Shown here: one piece after another, positions 53,093 to 64,000 of the stretch | How the letters are laid out: each line of letters begins with the position of its first letter | Position numbering within the stretch: position 1 is the stretch's first letter | Origin: Panulirus ornatus | Taxonomy: Eukaryota; Arthropoda; Malacostraca; Decapoda; Palinuridae | Assembly (NCBI RefSeq): GCF_036320965.1 | Contig: NC_092279.1 | Span: forward strand, 17,765,241 to 17,829,240 | Reading direction: 5' to 3' | DNA: 64,000 nt | The notes under the pieces: model-generated | Seen by the model: the letters and a program-made list of their open reading frames with translations, nothing else | Told to the model about the DNA's origin: nothing | The model's database searches: none | Translations under genes and position numbers: made by a program

Positions 53093-53813
53093 AGGAAAGA
53101 CTTAGAGTCCGGTTGTGTGGGGTCTATAACCTGATCGTGAGCACTTAACCTGATCCAACGCTTCTGAGGCCAAGGAGGAGTTAGCAGGAAGGTGGTGTTG
53201 AGGCAGTCGTCCCCTTCCTCCTTCCTCGTAATCTCGCTCCGGTGAGGTGATCTGCCATCACACGATTTCAAAAAGGGATGGACGATGTTGGTCGCGCTAC
53301 AGGTGTGACAAACGCGACCGTTACGCAGGTGTAAAGAGAAAAGAGACAGGTGTTTTTTTTTCCCATGAAAGCCCTTCTACCCTTCTTCAAACAATCTCTC
53401 TCCCTCTCTTGTTCGAACTATCGCTTTCGCATCTCTTAAACAGCGACTAAAACTTCTTCAGTAGTAGCACTTCACTGCATTTCTCAACGCTCAGCTGTTG
53501 CAGCAGGTAAGTACAAGAACAAACACCAAAGCCTCTAACCAGTTATCTTCCATCTTCACTCCGCCAAGTGTCTCCCCCAAGTGAAGCACGTCCCAGGTGT
53601 TGATGGGAAAGGTAAAATGATGAGTTGATTGAGCACTGAAAGGAAAAAAGTGGATCATTTTGAGCTTCTCTGGTGGTTGCAGACCCGACTTTTGAAAGTG
53701 GAAAGGTTATAGGAAGAGAGAATGGCGAAAGGAGGAAGAGAATTCTGCAGATATATGAGCGATGAAAGGAGGAGGAGGAGGAGGAGGCATCGTATGGTTG
53801 GCTTCCACATATA
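53093..53813. other. no recognised gene
   Basis: Ordinary sequence; GGAGGAGGAGGAGGAGG at 53769-53786. Confidence 0.4.
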
Positions 53814-53976
53814 GTTCACTCTCTCTCTCTTCTACAGATATTACTTTGGTTTTTGCTCCGGAGAGCTGGCTGCCTGTGGTACCCCCACCACCACTAGCTA
53901 GACCACACGATACTCAGCAAGCTGCTGCGTCTCCTTGCTGCGTCTCATGATGATCACTGTGGGGCCGTTGGCAACT
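53814..53976 (+). repeat. dispersed repeat Q, copy 1 (exon-like)
   Basis: Collinear with 58423-58567: GTTCACTCTC, a pyrimidine tract, ACAG, ATATTACTTTGGTTTTTGCT, GAGCTGGCTGC, CAGCAAGCTGCTGCGTC, GGGGCCGTTGG. The match begins with a pyrimidine tract plus AG, the shape of a splice acceptor, so it could be a duplicated exon. A shared open frame is not kept (GELAACGTPTTTS then stop in the frame equivalent to copy 2), and copy 1 has a small internal duplication (TGCTGCGTCTCCTTGCTGCG), so an interspersed repeat is more likely. Confidence 0.7.
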
Positions 53977-54367
53977 CCTGCTTTGAGAGATGAGGCAACA
54001 AGTTCTGCTGTGCTGTGAGTTTACGACTAACTCATCGAGCGTTGAGTCACAGACAGATTCAACCTCAGTGTACCGGGGAGTTCCAAACAGTTCAACCCTC
54101 CAAGTGCCAAATACACGGCGGAGTACGAGACCCAGTGAGGACAAGATCCCTCGAAGACCCCTACGGCAAAGATTCACATGCATCCAAGTGGAAGCAACAC
54201 GTGAGGGAGGGACGAAGTACCAGACCCAGTACGTGATGAGGTGCGGGGTGGAAGATTCCTCGGCGCCCCTGTGTACACCAACACTTCCACAACCTGGAAG
54301 GAATACCCAGTCCTAGAACCTGATGGGGGAAACCCGGTAGCACCCCTTAGGGTCACTATCGGTAGCC

Positions 54368-54369
<2 letters not shown>

Positions 54370-54406
<37 letters not shown>
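54370..54406. repeat. (CA)n microsatellite
   Basis: About 18 CA dinucleotides. 53977-54369 and 54407-55212 hold no recognised gene. Confidence 0.96.
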
Positions 54407-54407
<1 letters not shown>

Positions 54408-55212
54408 AGGTTACGACGATACTATGATCCTTTATTACAAAACCCTGTAAAGAAAAATGGTACGCTCTCAGTTATACAAAAGGGGATTAGTTACTGAGCC
54501 TGACTGCCGTGGGTCATTCTGAGCCTCACAAAAGAGTGTAGCGAGGAGGCGCGTCGCCGACAAGTGTCACAGGATCGTTAAAGCCGCGGCGGTGCCTCCT
54601 TCATGCAGTCATCAGTATCACATATCCTCTCAACAAGGACACGTCGAGGTGGATCAAGGAAGCCAGTACCACAGGGGCCACGAGGCAATCTTGAGATTTG
54701 CAAGATGATATAACACGTTACGAGAGCGGTGCCATTAAGCCGGTGGCAACAGGGGACTACAAGGGACAGCCAGCCTTACGGCTTTGCCGCAACAAGGCAC
54801 ATATTCCCGTCCCACGACGCCACATGGTGCGACGCCACGTACCGTGTCTCGCAACATATTATACGCCTTGGTTGTAATACGACGAGAACCTGAGGTGCTG
54901 GTCGCACCCTCGCTTGGCTTCGCTGCCAACCGTCTTGTTTTCTGTCCGACTCGGAGCTAAGGAAGAGTTATGGACAGCCACCTGACTAAGGGGATGGTCC
55001 AGTAAAGACGGACATGGCTGGCGAACAAGAGGGAACTGTCAGCTGTTAGAAGTGAGACGGTCGGTCGACGAACAGATCGTCTGGTGATGCAAGAGATGGT
55101 CAGATAAAGACAAGAACAGTCAACTGATGACAGGACCACGACTCAGCTGATGGAGGGGACAGACGGCTGACGAAGGGGACTGTCAATAGTAAGTAATGGA
55201 TACTGACGAAGA
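54407..55212. other. no recognised gene
   Basis: Balanced composition, no microsatellite and no shared repeat. Frames on both strands are under 70 codons. A diverged exon cannot be excluded. Confidence 0.4.
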
Positions 55213-55262
55213 GGAGAGCCTGATGATGATGATGATGATGATGAGGAGGAGGAGGAGGAGAA
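55213..55262. repeat. (GAT)n-(GAG)n triplet tract
   Basis: GATGATGATGATGATGATGA followed by GAGGAGGAGGAGGAG, giving Met or Asp and Glu runs in frames crossing it. Confidence 0.9.
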
Positions 55263-56910
55263 GAACGATGGAAAAGACGAAAGAAGACTTCCTCTACCCT
55301 CCACACCCACAGTGGGTTGAGTCTTATGAACATACCAGGCTGTGTACTTACCATCCCCATAATGTATTCATTTCTGTAGTATGCTACTACACAATGCTAC
55401 CCCGGAAGGCATTTGGTGTAAGGTACACTCGCTCGTCCTCAGTAGAGTACACTTGTCTTTATACGACACCTCATTTGTAAGCTACTCAATCATTTATACC
55501 ACAATAACTTCCGTATACTCAACAGCCATGGCCAAATATACTTAACGTTCCTGCACACCGGTACCCCATCACTCGCTACATTATGTATACATCCGTCCAG
55601 CTCATCAAGCAACTGCACCACACACACACACACACACACAAACACAAACACACTGGAACCCAAGACTGGCGTCCTGGAAGGCTGGGTGCTGGAGGTCGTT
55701 GCCTGGAGGAAGGTGTGGAGGACTGGGCGTAACGCGAGACATCTGTGTAGTTTCTGAGAGTAACCAGACCGCCAGTCTCAAGATGGCAAGTGTTTCAAAA
55801 CAGGACTCAAGCCAGTCTCCGGACGACCAGGTCTTAGAATCAAGATTTTTGCCAGTTCAAGATGCTGCGTCTTCCAGTCAGCCCAACATTCTAAGCCAGG
55901 CTGAAGACATCCAGGCTTCCAAACTGAAATTCCAGCCAAACTAAAATTGTTCAATTCTCAATCCCAATCAGCCAATTAAAAAATGTCCAATTTTAACAGC
56001 CTACCATTCCAGCCAATTTGGAAATGTCCAACGTTCCAGCCAGTTGGAAAGTCTTTTTTGTTCTTTTAATCCTCCGGCCCAAGATTCCATCCAGCCTGAG
56101 GATACCCTCTCAAGCAAAGGTGTGTGACTGACCTTTAAGCAACATGCGTAGTATCGTCCCTGACCAACCAGCTGACCTTTTTGTACCCTGCATCATCATC
56201 CCCCCACCCCACCCACCCCAACATCTCAGCCCCCCCCCCCCCAACCCTCCCTCAAAAACACACAAAAACACGCACAGTATTTCATGATTTATGTAAAAAC
56301 CGGTTTGAAGTCCAAGGACAAGGAAACGCTTAGAAAAATGACAAGAAGTATGACACTAGACCATAGTCATCCCTCATGTAGAGCTGTTCAACGAAAGGGA
56401 AAAAAAAATGTAAACTACATCTGAAATGAGGAAGAAGGTGCTGGCCACTGTGAATAATGGCGAATGAAAGGGAATGTGGTAAATGAAGAAACGCAAATGA
56501 AGAAAAAAAATAATGGTTGAATTTGAAAAGCAACCATTTGCAAGTTTAATGTGGCGTGTCTCCGTCCATCCGTTCTTATCACTTATCATCATCATCAGGT
56601 TCACTACTGAAAGCTGTGCAACACTGTCCAACGAATCTACACTACATACACCCTTGACAAACCTGGCTTCACTTCGCCCTCGACCCTTACAGGTTTTCAA
56701 GTTCAAACGCACCTTCCCTGCTGACCTACGGTCGCGCTCCTGACTGTAGGGGGAAATAAAGAACAACAGAAGCAGGAACCACACGATATGTCTCTTCCCT
56801 CCGACGGAAGAGCCATACGAAGTTGTTGAGCTATGTGGTCGACGAAGATTAAAAGCAGGCACGCCGCGAATTCAGCGCTTCCTCCGCGTATTAAGAGAAA
56901 TGACTGGATT

Positions 56911-56911
<1 letters not shown>
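55263..56911. other. no gene recognised; weak CCAGCCAATT-type repeats
   Basis: 55790-56110 repeats short words such as CAGCCAATT, TTCCAGCCA and AAATGTCCAA without fixed period. A C-run lies near 56231-56242. Minus-strand frames at 56330-56862 are Ser/Phe-rich from AT-rich DNA. Confidence 0.4.

Positions 56912-56970
<59 letters not shown>
56912..56970. repeat. (CT)n microsatellite
   Basis: About 29 CT dinucleotides. Confidence 0.97.
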
Positions 56971-56974
<4 letters not shown>

Positions 56975-57166
56975 AAAATAAACCATACTAGGTGTGCTTT
57001 ATGGGGCCGTAATGTCTACCTATCCATCACTGGCAGTAACGGACTATGTGAGCTCTCACTTCCCTATCTATGCGTCTTCCGGTAGCACGCGTCACACGAC
57101 CTCCTCCTCCTCCGCTGAACTCAAAAGCTACGAATCCTCACAACACAGATCATCTACGGCTGACGC

Positions 57167-57173
<7 letters not shown>

Positions 57174-57227
<54 letters not shown>
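57174..57227. repeat. (AT)n microsatellite
   Basis: About 27 AT dinucleotides, no recognised element adjoining. Confidence 0.97.
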
Positions 57228-57230
<3 letters not shown>

Positions 57231-58422
57231 CTTCTAGCCAGACTTTCTCGCTCATGTATTCAGAGTGAATTGCACCACTCGCCTCATTACCATCCCCACA
57301 GTCCACTACCACATACACCCGCCCACCATAACGATCCCTGACGACGTGTTGCTATGAGGGAAGAGCGATACGCTGGGTCGTCACGATTACCCAATCAACG
57401 ATCCAACGTCTGCCTGCGTGGCGTGTTACCATAGCGAGCCAACTCTGTTACAACAACACTCGACCCTTCACTGTGTCATTACCTCCGGCAACCGCCGGTA
57501 TAAATACCAATCAAGAGCCACCGCTGCTGCTGGTGGTGGTATAGGTGGGTTGTGACAGCTTAGGTCGGCGGCAGCCGCTCCTGCTAGCGACGGTGATGAG
57601 ATAGTGCGCGAGGCTGCAGGAGGAAGAAGGTAGTGAAGGTGATGGTGTGAGAGAGGTGCGGTGAGGGAACCTCATTTGACCCATACCAACCCGGCCGTCC
57701 TCCAGCAACTCGGCCGAAATACGAGACCTTCAGCAGCAGCCTCATCCATCAACCAAGGGACTCCTCCGAAAACCCTCCTGGGGAAGTACACGCCGAAGGA
57801 TAATTAAACTAACGTCAGTACCCTACCTTGCTACGGTGGGGGGTTTCTGGCCTCCGTCAGGTGATGGATAATGACCTGGATGCAGGACATCCGTGCGGGG
57901 TTGGAACGTAAGCCCTGGAAGTAGTAGTAGAAGACGCTACGATGTTCCTAGTCCAAGGGCCAGGCCCAGGAAGCATCATGAACCGGAGGGCTAACAAACA
58001 CAGTGCAATGTGACCAGTGAGACGAGAGGATAGTCCGGGGGTTACCGAGGGACAGCCCTCCCCCCAGTAAATGTAGGACCCACGCCTGCACCTTCACAAA
58101 ACTCACTTGCCCGGCACCTACAATCAGACCAGGTGATTGATGACCACCTAAACCAGGCCGAGTGATTGATGACCACCTACCCTCCACCTACAGGGTGGCT
58201 GGGATCGTTCCCCTGAGGCCCCTGGCATTGTGACACTCCCAACTTCAGGTCTCTTAACTGACTTAGGGTAAGATGTATCTTCCTGTTTTCAATGACTCAT
58301 CCAAACAAGTGTATGCAAAAATCTTTCCTCTCGTATTACTACTACTAATACCACTACCTCCCACCTCATTTACAAGACCAATGTCAGTAGTATTCACCCG
58401 CTGGCCCTACGCCACAATGTTG
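57228..58422. other. no recognised gene
   Basis: GC-balanced sequence. 58125-58185 holds two copies of CCAGG..GAGTGATTGATGACCACCTA-type sequence about 30 bp apart. No protein-like frame stands out. Confidence 0.4.
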
Positions 58423-58567
58423 GTTCACTCTCGCTTTTCTAACAGGTATTACTTTGGTTTTTGCTCCCTAGAGCTGGCTGCTTCTGTGCCCCCATCACCA
58501 CTACCCAGACCATACAATACTCGGCAAGCTGCTGCGTCGCATGATTACTGTGTGGCCGTTGGAAACT
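58423..58567 (+). repeat. dispersed repeat Q, copy 2 (exon-like)
   Basis: Partner of 53814-53976. The frame across it reads RYYFGFCSLELAASVPPSPL and then PRPYNTRQAAASHDYC, part of a 117-codon frame (58273-58626). TTTTCTAACAG before the match resembles a splice acceptor. Copy 1 does not preserve this frame, which argues against a functional coding exon, but either copy could be the decayed one. Confidence 0.7.
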
Positions 58568-60982
58568 TAAGAGTGGGCCGTTTTGACACCTGTTTCTTTC
58601 CCTACACCTCAAAGTTTTGGAAGTAAGTACATCCCCTCTTATATCTTTCTTAATAACTATGAGCTAACGCAATCATGAATACTTTCTCGTCTCTTTTCTT
58701 TTTACCCTTTCATTAACCTCTCTATATTTCAACCAAGCCCCGGCCTTGATGTGGACGTTTGTCCTGCGACTGAAGCCTCCTACGAAAAAAAAAGAAAAAA
58801 AAAATCACCGACATTAAACAAGACTTTCCTCACTGGCCTCGAAGTTTCCAGTCTTCCCCGCCATATCTTCTTCCAGAGACACAACACAAGATGATCGATC
58901 TCTCCAACAACAGACCTAAAGAAATAAAAATCCTAAATCTTTCCTTCGTCTCAGACTCTCCTGAGTCGGCTCACATTTCGCCTTGAATATCTACCAACAG
59001 GTCGAATGTCTCATAATTCTTCTGAAGCTATCTGTGTCCCTAAACCTGCTATAATTTCCGCGGATCCTGAGGGCCAAACTAGATGAATCAATTCGTGAGA
59101 GTCGACGAGTCAAGGTTTCCGAATGGTGAACTTTAATTATAAACTTCAAAGATTTCTTTTTCTTTTTTGATGGAGGGGAGGGGAATGGGAGGGGGGGGGG
59201 GTTGAAGAAAAACGAGTTAAGGCTCAAACTTACAAGACAACACATAGCGTTATCGACCATTAAGGCATCCTTGACAAATCATTTTCTGTGACACTCGAGT
59301 GGCAACAATGATCGACCTCCACAATTTTCGAATCCATAAATTTACTCAACAAATTGTATGAGACAAGATAAAAGTATTCATCCGTTCAAACTCAATATCA
59401 ACAATTAGCGTCTAGAGTTAAAACTATTATAATACAAATTATAAAAACGAAGTCAAATCAGCATGACTTGTCGTCTCTCGTCACGGTAGAGATGTGATCT
59501 ACGAACGTCTTCAACTTTCACTGAACACCACAAACGTTGACCGTGTTTCCTGCTCCTCCTTCAGGTACTTACGTACAACACTTGACCGTGCAGTATCGGG
59601 ACAGTGTGACTTCCACTTCACGCTGACGGCGAATCCAACAGCACTAGCAAACACCGCCTCACTCCACCGCCGACACCAGCTCTGCCACCAACCTGTGCAG
59701 TATGGTATAAGCCAGCATCGACTTCAACTCTCACCAACAACAGGCGCATCTGGTGTAACACCAACACTCCAAAACCGATGGTGACAATTACAACAACACT
59801 ACCACCCTCCTAGCAACAAGAAGTAGCGAGAGGCGCCCCCCAGCATTCGGTCTGCCACAGAAGCCAGACGAGGTAGCAAGCCTAGCTCACACATCGGGTC
59901 GGCCGCTCTGCATCGGTTGATAACGCGACGCCGTTGGTCCGGTCTCCACCTCAATTGTCATGTTGACCGATCACTCGACTCCCCACCGATCAAGACAATC
60001 AATTGGGTAAGGATTATCCGGAAAAAAAATACAGTGAAATTCAGTTTTGACAAAGAATCGACGTCATAATTTTGTTGTGACTGTACATTATGTCTTGCAA
60101 GCGCCATCATCATATATACTTTCCCAAGCGTACACTTACTCAAAACCAAGAACTTACCTAAGGTAAACAAAAACACTGAAAACAAAACAACTTAAATGAC
60201 TAGTAATTTTGAGAGGCAGAGGTAATGTTTTGTAGGTTAAACATATATACTCGACAGCTAAATTTACGACGAATTTCGTAACCGTGTAACATGCGAGGTA
60301 ACTGGGTAATGCGATACTGGGAAGTCATCATCACTCAGGATAACCCGAGGTAAGACGACTAAGGACAAATCAGGCCGAGTTCACGACCAACGTCAGAAAA
60401 CGAGACCCCTTAAATAATGGCGCCGCGTTGGCTCACATCACCACATCGACCAAAGACTTTATTCTTTTCTTATACATACGTCCCACGTGAAGCATAATTC
60501 ACCACGAGAGGTACTCTAATTTCAAAATTATACTTCAAACCACCATGAACAAAATATCATATTGTACAATGAGAAAAAAAATAAATAAATAAGAACTTCG
60601 AACCAACATCCAAGACGGCACGAAATAAAGCCGATGATTCGTCACGCAATAATCCACTTCTCTAGCACTGCATTTCGCTCGTCTAGAAAATGAGATATGA
60701 CACACACACACCAACACACACACACACACATACATTAATTAACATTAAGATGATGAAAATTTACATATGCTACCACATGGGGAAGTGAACGTATTTACGA
60801 GGAAGAATTAGTAATAGGGTGATACGAGCGTCGACCCTCCCTCACTTGACAGACCACCGCCGGCCATCATCAGCTGTGCCTGGCATCTGCTGCTCCCCTG
60901 GTGAAAGTCAACACCCCTTTTACTCCACCACTATCAACTACCCTCCCCACCTCCTTCCTCTTCAACACCCCTCTGCAGGTGT

Positions 60983-61017
<35 letters not shown>

Positions 61018-61054
61018 AAGTGAGGGAACTAATCCATGTTTACCTTAACTGAGT
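58568..61054. other. long unique-looking stretch, no gene recognised
   Basis: About 2.5 kb with few repeats: a G-run at 59191-59200, A-runs near 58790-58803, short (CA)n near 60701-60730, and a (GT)n of about 16 units at 60985-61016. CGCCGCGTTGGCTCACATCA near 60420 is in a small CpG-rich patch. No frame with recognisable motifs. Confidence 0.4.
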
Positions 61055-61215
61055 ACGTCGGTACGACCCTTGACCTATTGCCTTTTTTTTTTTTTCTTTA
61101 CCTAACCTGTCGTGTCAAGAGTCTCTGCCATCATACTCAGGTATCGTACTGTCATCCTCGAGGTTCGGAGCGTCTTGTTCATGAGGTTCGGAGCGTCTTG
61201 TTCACGAGGGTTCGG
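61055..61215. repeat. decayed family H module
   Basis: GTCGGTACGACCCTTGACCT, a T-run, CCTAACCTGTCGTGTCAAGA, GCCATCATACTCAGGTATCG, TACTGTCATCCTCGAGG, then a 25-bp duplication of GAGGTTCGGAGCGTCTTGTT. Left unit and right units can be aligned to other copies; the inner hairpin has been replaced by a T-rich segment. Confidence 0.6.
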
Positions 61216-61326
61216 TACAACAGCAGCAATGTAACAATGTTATATTAGACATGATTATACCTACAGTCATATATATACACACACTGCTACTGAGCGTAGC
61301 GCTGCATTACGTTGCCAGGTTCCCTT

Positions 61327-61342
61327 TGGGGGGGGGGGGGGG
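61327..61342. repeat. 16-base G-run
   Basis: GGG homopolymer within ordinary DNA. A second run of 14 G lies at about 62369-62382. Confidence 0.9.
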
Positions 61343-61596
61343 GGATGGCCCTGACGGTATATCACGACTCTTTCATGAGATAATTGTGAATTAAATGAAC
61401 AAATACACACAACCGAATCACCGTAAGACACTGCAGTACACTCAAAATTCTGCCGTTTGGGTAATGCACGTAAAATACTGAAATGTAATTTCAAGATGAA
61501 TATACGAAACACATTACCTTCCGAGTGTTAACGCCACGTGGAAGGGAGAGGAAGGGGTTAGAAACTTTCCTGGGCGAGAGACAATAGTGTTGCAGG

Positions 61597-61598
<2 letters not shown>

Positions 61599-61665
<67 letters not shown>
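61599..61665. repeat. (GA)n microsatellite
   Basis: About 33 GA dinucleotides followed by CAGCAGCAGCAG at 61680-61691. Confidence 0.97.
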
Positions 61666-61667
<2 letters not shown>

Positions 61668-61945
61668 TATTCCACTTTCAGCAGCAGCAGCAGGAAGTAG
61701 CGAGCAAAGCTACCAGGACCCGAGGCAGACGTAGGGGAGGAAGGGCGAGAGTCATGACTGTCGCCCTGCGTCAGGAAGGTACGCTACGCTACAATCACAC
61801 CCCCGCACTCCCACCCTACCCCCCCTCCTACCCTTCCCCCCCCCTCTTCCTCCAGTACTGCTACTTCCGGCTGGCCAGGCTATCACGTGTGTTCCGTACC
61901 TACCAGTACCGTCCTCCACGTAACATACTGCCACAATCTCCATCC

Positions 61946-61949
<4 letters not shown>

Positions 61950-62033
<84 letters not shown>

Positions 62034-62056
62034 ACAAGCAACACCAAGTATAAGAG

Positions 62057-62088
<32 letters not shown>
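61950..62088. repeat. compound (GA)n-(GT)n ... (CA)n microsatellites
   Basis: GA tract 61950-62006, GT tract 62007-62033, 25 bp of unique DNA, CA tract 62059-62088. As at 24.2-24.4 kb, GT and CA tracts face each other across a short spacer and could pair. Confidence 0.96.
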
Positions 62089-62091
<3 letters not shown>

Positions 62092-62704
62092 CGGACGGAA
62101 GGTAAGGTTCACAGAGATCGGAAGGTGAGGGATCTGAAAGGTCATCTCCCACACAGATGACAGAGCTGTATAAAAAAAAAAATCAGAATTCCCGATAAAC
62201 AGGATATCCAAAATTCCTGAACTGTCACTTTCATTCTGTGTGTGAGACGATGGCAGACATGATTATTATAAGGTATTTACCACCCAAAGCTCCCACCTTT
62301 GACCTCATCTAACCTCGTTTGTGCTGCATGTGACCTCTAATCACGATAAAACTGTCTTATCAATGCTGGGGGGGGGGGGGGGTTCAATGTTCTGTCCGCC
62401 CACTACTCTCTCATTTTCTACTTTCTGAACGTCGAGTTCATTGTACATTTGTTCTCATCCTGTGGGCGGTGGCACCACAGACGATATACAGCATACAAGA
62501 AAAGGAAATCCAGGAACATGGACGCAATGACTGAATAACATAACGAATAATTACATGGCGAGCGAACTACTTACTTACAGAGAGGGAAAGTTAGATTCTT
62601 TGTCACGCATCTTAGGTAAGATGTCACTATGGATGGATGGAATGTTTACAAAATTCTTGTCAACGTATAAACGTTGGAACTGTCCCTGAATCACGTTAGG
62701 GGTA

Positions 62705-62705
<1 letters not shown>
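62089..62705. other. no recognised gene
   Basis: Ordinary sequence with one G-run. Confidence 0.4.
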
Positions 62706-62798
<93 letters not shown>

Positions 62799-62823
62799 TA
62801 ATAATAATAATGAAAATAATAAA

Positions 62824-62869
<46 letters not shown>
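62706..62869. repeat. (AAT)n microsatellite, about 54 units
   Basis: AAT triplets with a few GAT and ATA interruptions. Minus-strand Ile/Leu runs are repeat translations. Confidence 0.97.
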
Positions 62870-62872
<3 letters not shown>

Positions 62873-63239
62873 CTAATGGATGTTTCTCTTGCCTTCTCTA
62901 AACTGATTAAGCAAACTTGCTTATTGCAACTACGTGGATTGAGGATGACTAGGCTACTGCATACCAAGCTGGGATGTGCAGACTAGGATAGGTGGCGGTA
63001 AACCATGCTGTACTCCGTCATTTCCTTATGCGTTACATCAGTAAATGACAAGTCGCTTGTTCAGACTATCACCTGTCAGAGATTAAGACGAGACGGAGCA
63101 GTTCAAGGTGAGGTTCGGGCAAGCGACCCGATCGTATGTATGATTCATCCGCGTATACAGCTCCCCACCTGGGAAATATCACATGGTCTGTACGAGATAG
63201 TAACAAGTGGCTTCCCGTGGATGTTTTGTTGTCGGGTTT

Positions 63240-63248
<9 letters not shown>

Positions 63249-63314
<66 letters not shown>
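63249..63314. repeat. (CT)n microsatellite
   Basis: About 33 CT dinucleotides preceded by a 10-base C-run. Confidence 0.97.
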
Positions 63315-63315
<1 letters not shown>

Positions 63316-63493
63316 GGCCTTGTTCAGATCCGCTAAACAGCCTTGACTCTGCCGGTGGTTGCTGCCTATCTGTACAATAACAGGTGAAGTGCGCTCATAT
63401 GATAAACAGTTACGTGTATATTGCTGATTGGGCGGATATGACGTTATACTTTTTCCTTTTTTTTTGCATATATGCTGTGCGCACTCATAAGTG

Positions 63494-63497
<4 letters not shown>

Positions 63498-63526
<29 letters not shown>
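63498..63526. repeat. short (GT)n
   Basis: About 14 GT dinucleotides; the neighbouring 63315-63722 has no recognised gene. Confidence 0.9.
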
Positions 63527-63529
<3 letters not shown>

Positions 63530-63722
63530 CGTGGGGCCCTATCTTTTGAATCTATTCCACTATCATACAACTTTGCATGTACTATTTCTTCGTTAAGTCT
63601 ATCCCATTCGTCTTCTACTATCAGAGTACTCCCTATACCTTTTTATTTGTAACCGAGTGTAAAGTACTCGCTGTGTTAATGTTAAGACTCGCACACAAGG
63701 GCGTATAAGAACAAGAGCACAC

Positions 63723-63860
63723 ATGTACGTGGTGTAGTGGTTAAACTTACTGACGATAAGTTGGGCCCCCATGTGTTCGAATCCTGGAAATGACAGTCGG
63801 CCCACAAAACACAATGTCACTACCTAGGGGCTAGTCGATAAATACGTATCTAGCTTAAGC

Positions 63861-63864
<4 letters not shown>
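63723..63864 (+). mobile_element. SINE-A, tRNA-derived SINE, near complete
   Basis: A-box TGGTGTAGTGGTTAAAC (63730-63746), B-box TGTTCGAATCC (63774-63784), body with CAGTCGGCCCAC and CTACCTAGGGGCTAGTCGATA, end AGCTAGTTT entering (AT)n. Same order as the minus-strand copy at 16.8 kb, with deletions in the body. The CAGTCGGCCCAC block is shared with the 36.2-kb copy as well. Not a tRNA gene because the acceptor stem does not close. Confidence 0.75.

Positions 63865-63921
<57 letters not shown>
63865..63921. repeat. (AT)n tail of SINE-A
   Basis: About 28 AT dinucleotides directly after the SINE-A body. The last 80 bp of the window show no recognised feature apart from an A-run. Confidence 0.95.
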
Positions 63922-63924
<3 letters not shown>

Positions 63925-64000
63925 GCATGGTACATATATACAAGGTTAAGAGAAGGGGCAACACAAGTATAAAAAAAAATTCTCTCCCCGTAACACACAC

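Noticed and set aside
52724..53134. Cys-rich repeat protein frames on both strands
   Set aside because: Open frames on both strands and in several phases come from the 26-34 bp minisatellite.
62575..62967. Ile/Leu-rich membrane-like protein
   Set aside because: Translation of (AAT)n on the minus strand; hydrophobicity is an artefact.

Overview
This is a repeat-dominated stretch of an animal nuclear genome. The most likely source is an arthropod, probably a decapod crustacean. The support is extreme microsatellite density, a block of TTAGG/CTAGG pentamers (TTAGG is the common arthropod telomere unit), tRNA-derived SINEs, and a LINE and a second SINE-like repeat that I recall, without being able to check, as abundant in decapod assemblies. 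I see no bacterial-style gene organisation, no intact host gene that I can name, and no cellular tRNA, rRNA or snRNA gene. Nearly all long open frames come from simple repeats or minisatellites.

Layout. 0-5.3 kb: short minisatellites, the first copies of a dispersed hairpin module (family H), and unique-looking DNA. 6.4-10.4 kb: a family H copy followed by four minisatellites (53, 21, 32 and 31 bp units). 11.8-13.7 kb: a 25 bp palindrome, a decayed reverse transcriptase remnant and the TTAGG/CTAGG block. 14-17 kb: dinucleotide repeats, a 44 bp array and a tRNA-like SINE (SINE-A). 19-21.7 kb: an array that reverses direction about a perfect palindrome, a 31 bp array with inverted arms, and a SINE-B copy. 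24-26.6 kb: compound microsatellites, two minisatellites and a 21 bp array that belongs to family H. 30.5-33.3 kb: two nearly identical 5'-truncated LINE copies (LINE-C), the second joined to a SINE-B head. 35-49 kb: more family H, SINE-A and SINE-B copies, a palindrome between two AT arrays, and two weak candidate coding pieces (40.6 and 42.1 kb). 47.6 kb: a duplicated CRE+CCAAT module. 50-59 kb: minisatellites and members of two dispersed repeat pairs. 61-64 kb: another family H copy, compound repeats, an (AAT)n block and a SINE-A copy.

The most interesting signal is family H: about fifteen loci sharing a CGTACCGTCGTGCTCAAGG-type sequence, several with a hairpin whose stem reads TTTGACCTGA/TCAGGTCAAA. 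That stem is built from the AGGTCA half-site of nuclear receptors. I cannot name this as a known element. A second theme is that many of the long (AT)n tracts touch the ends of LINE-C, SINE-A, SINE-B or palindromic elements, so they look like products of retroelement insertion. All boundaries and divergences were read by eye and are approximate.
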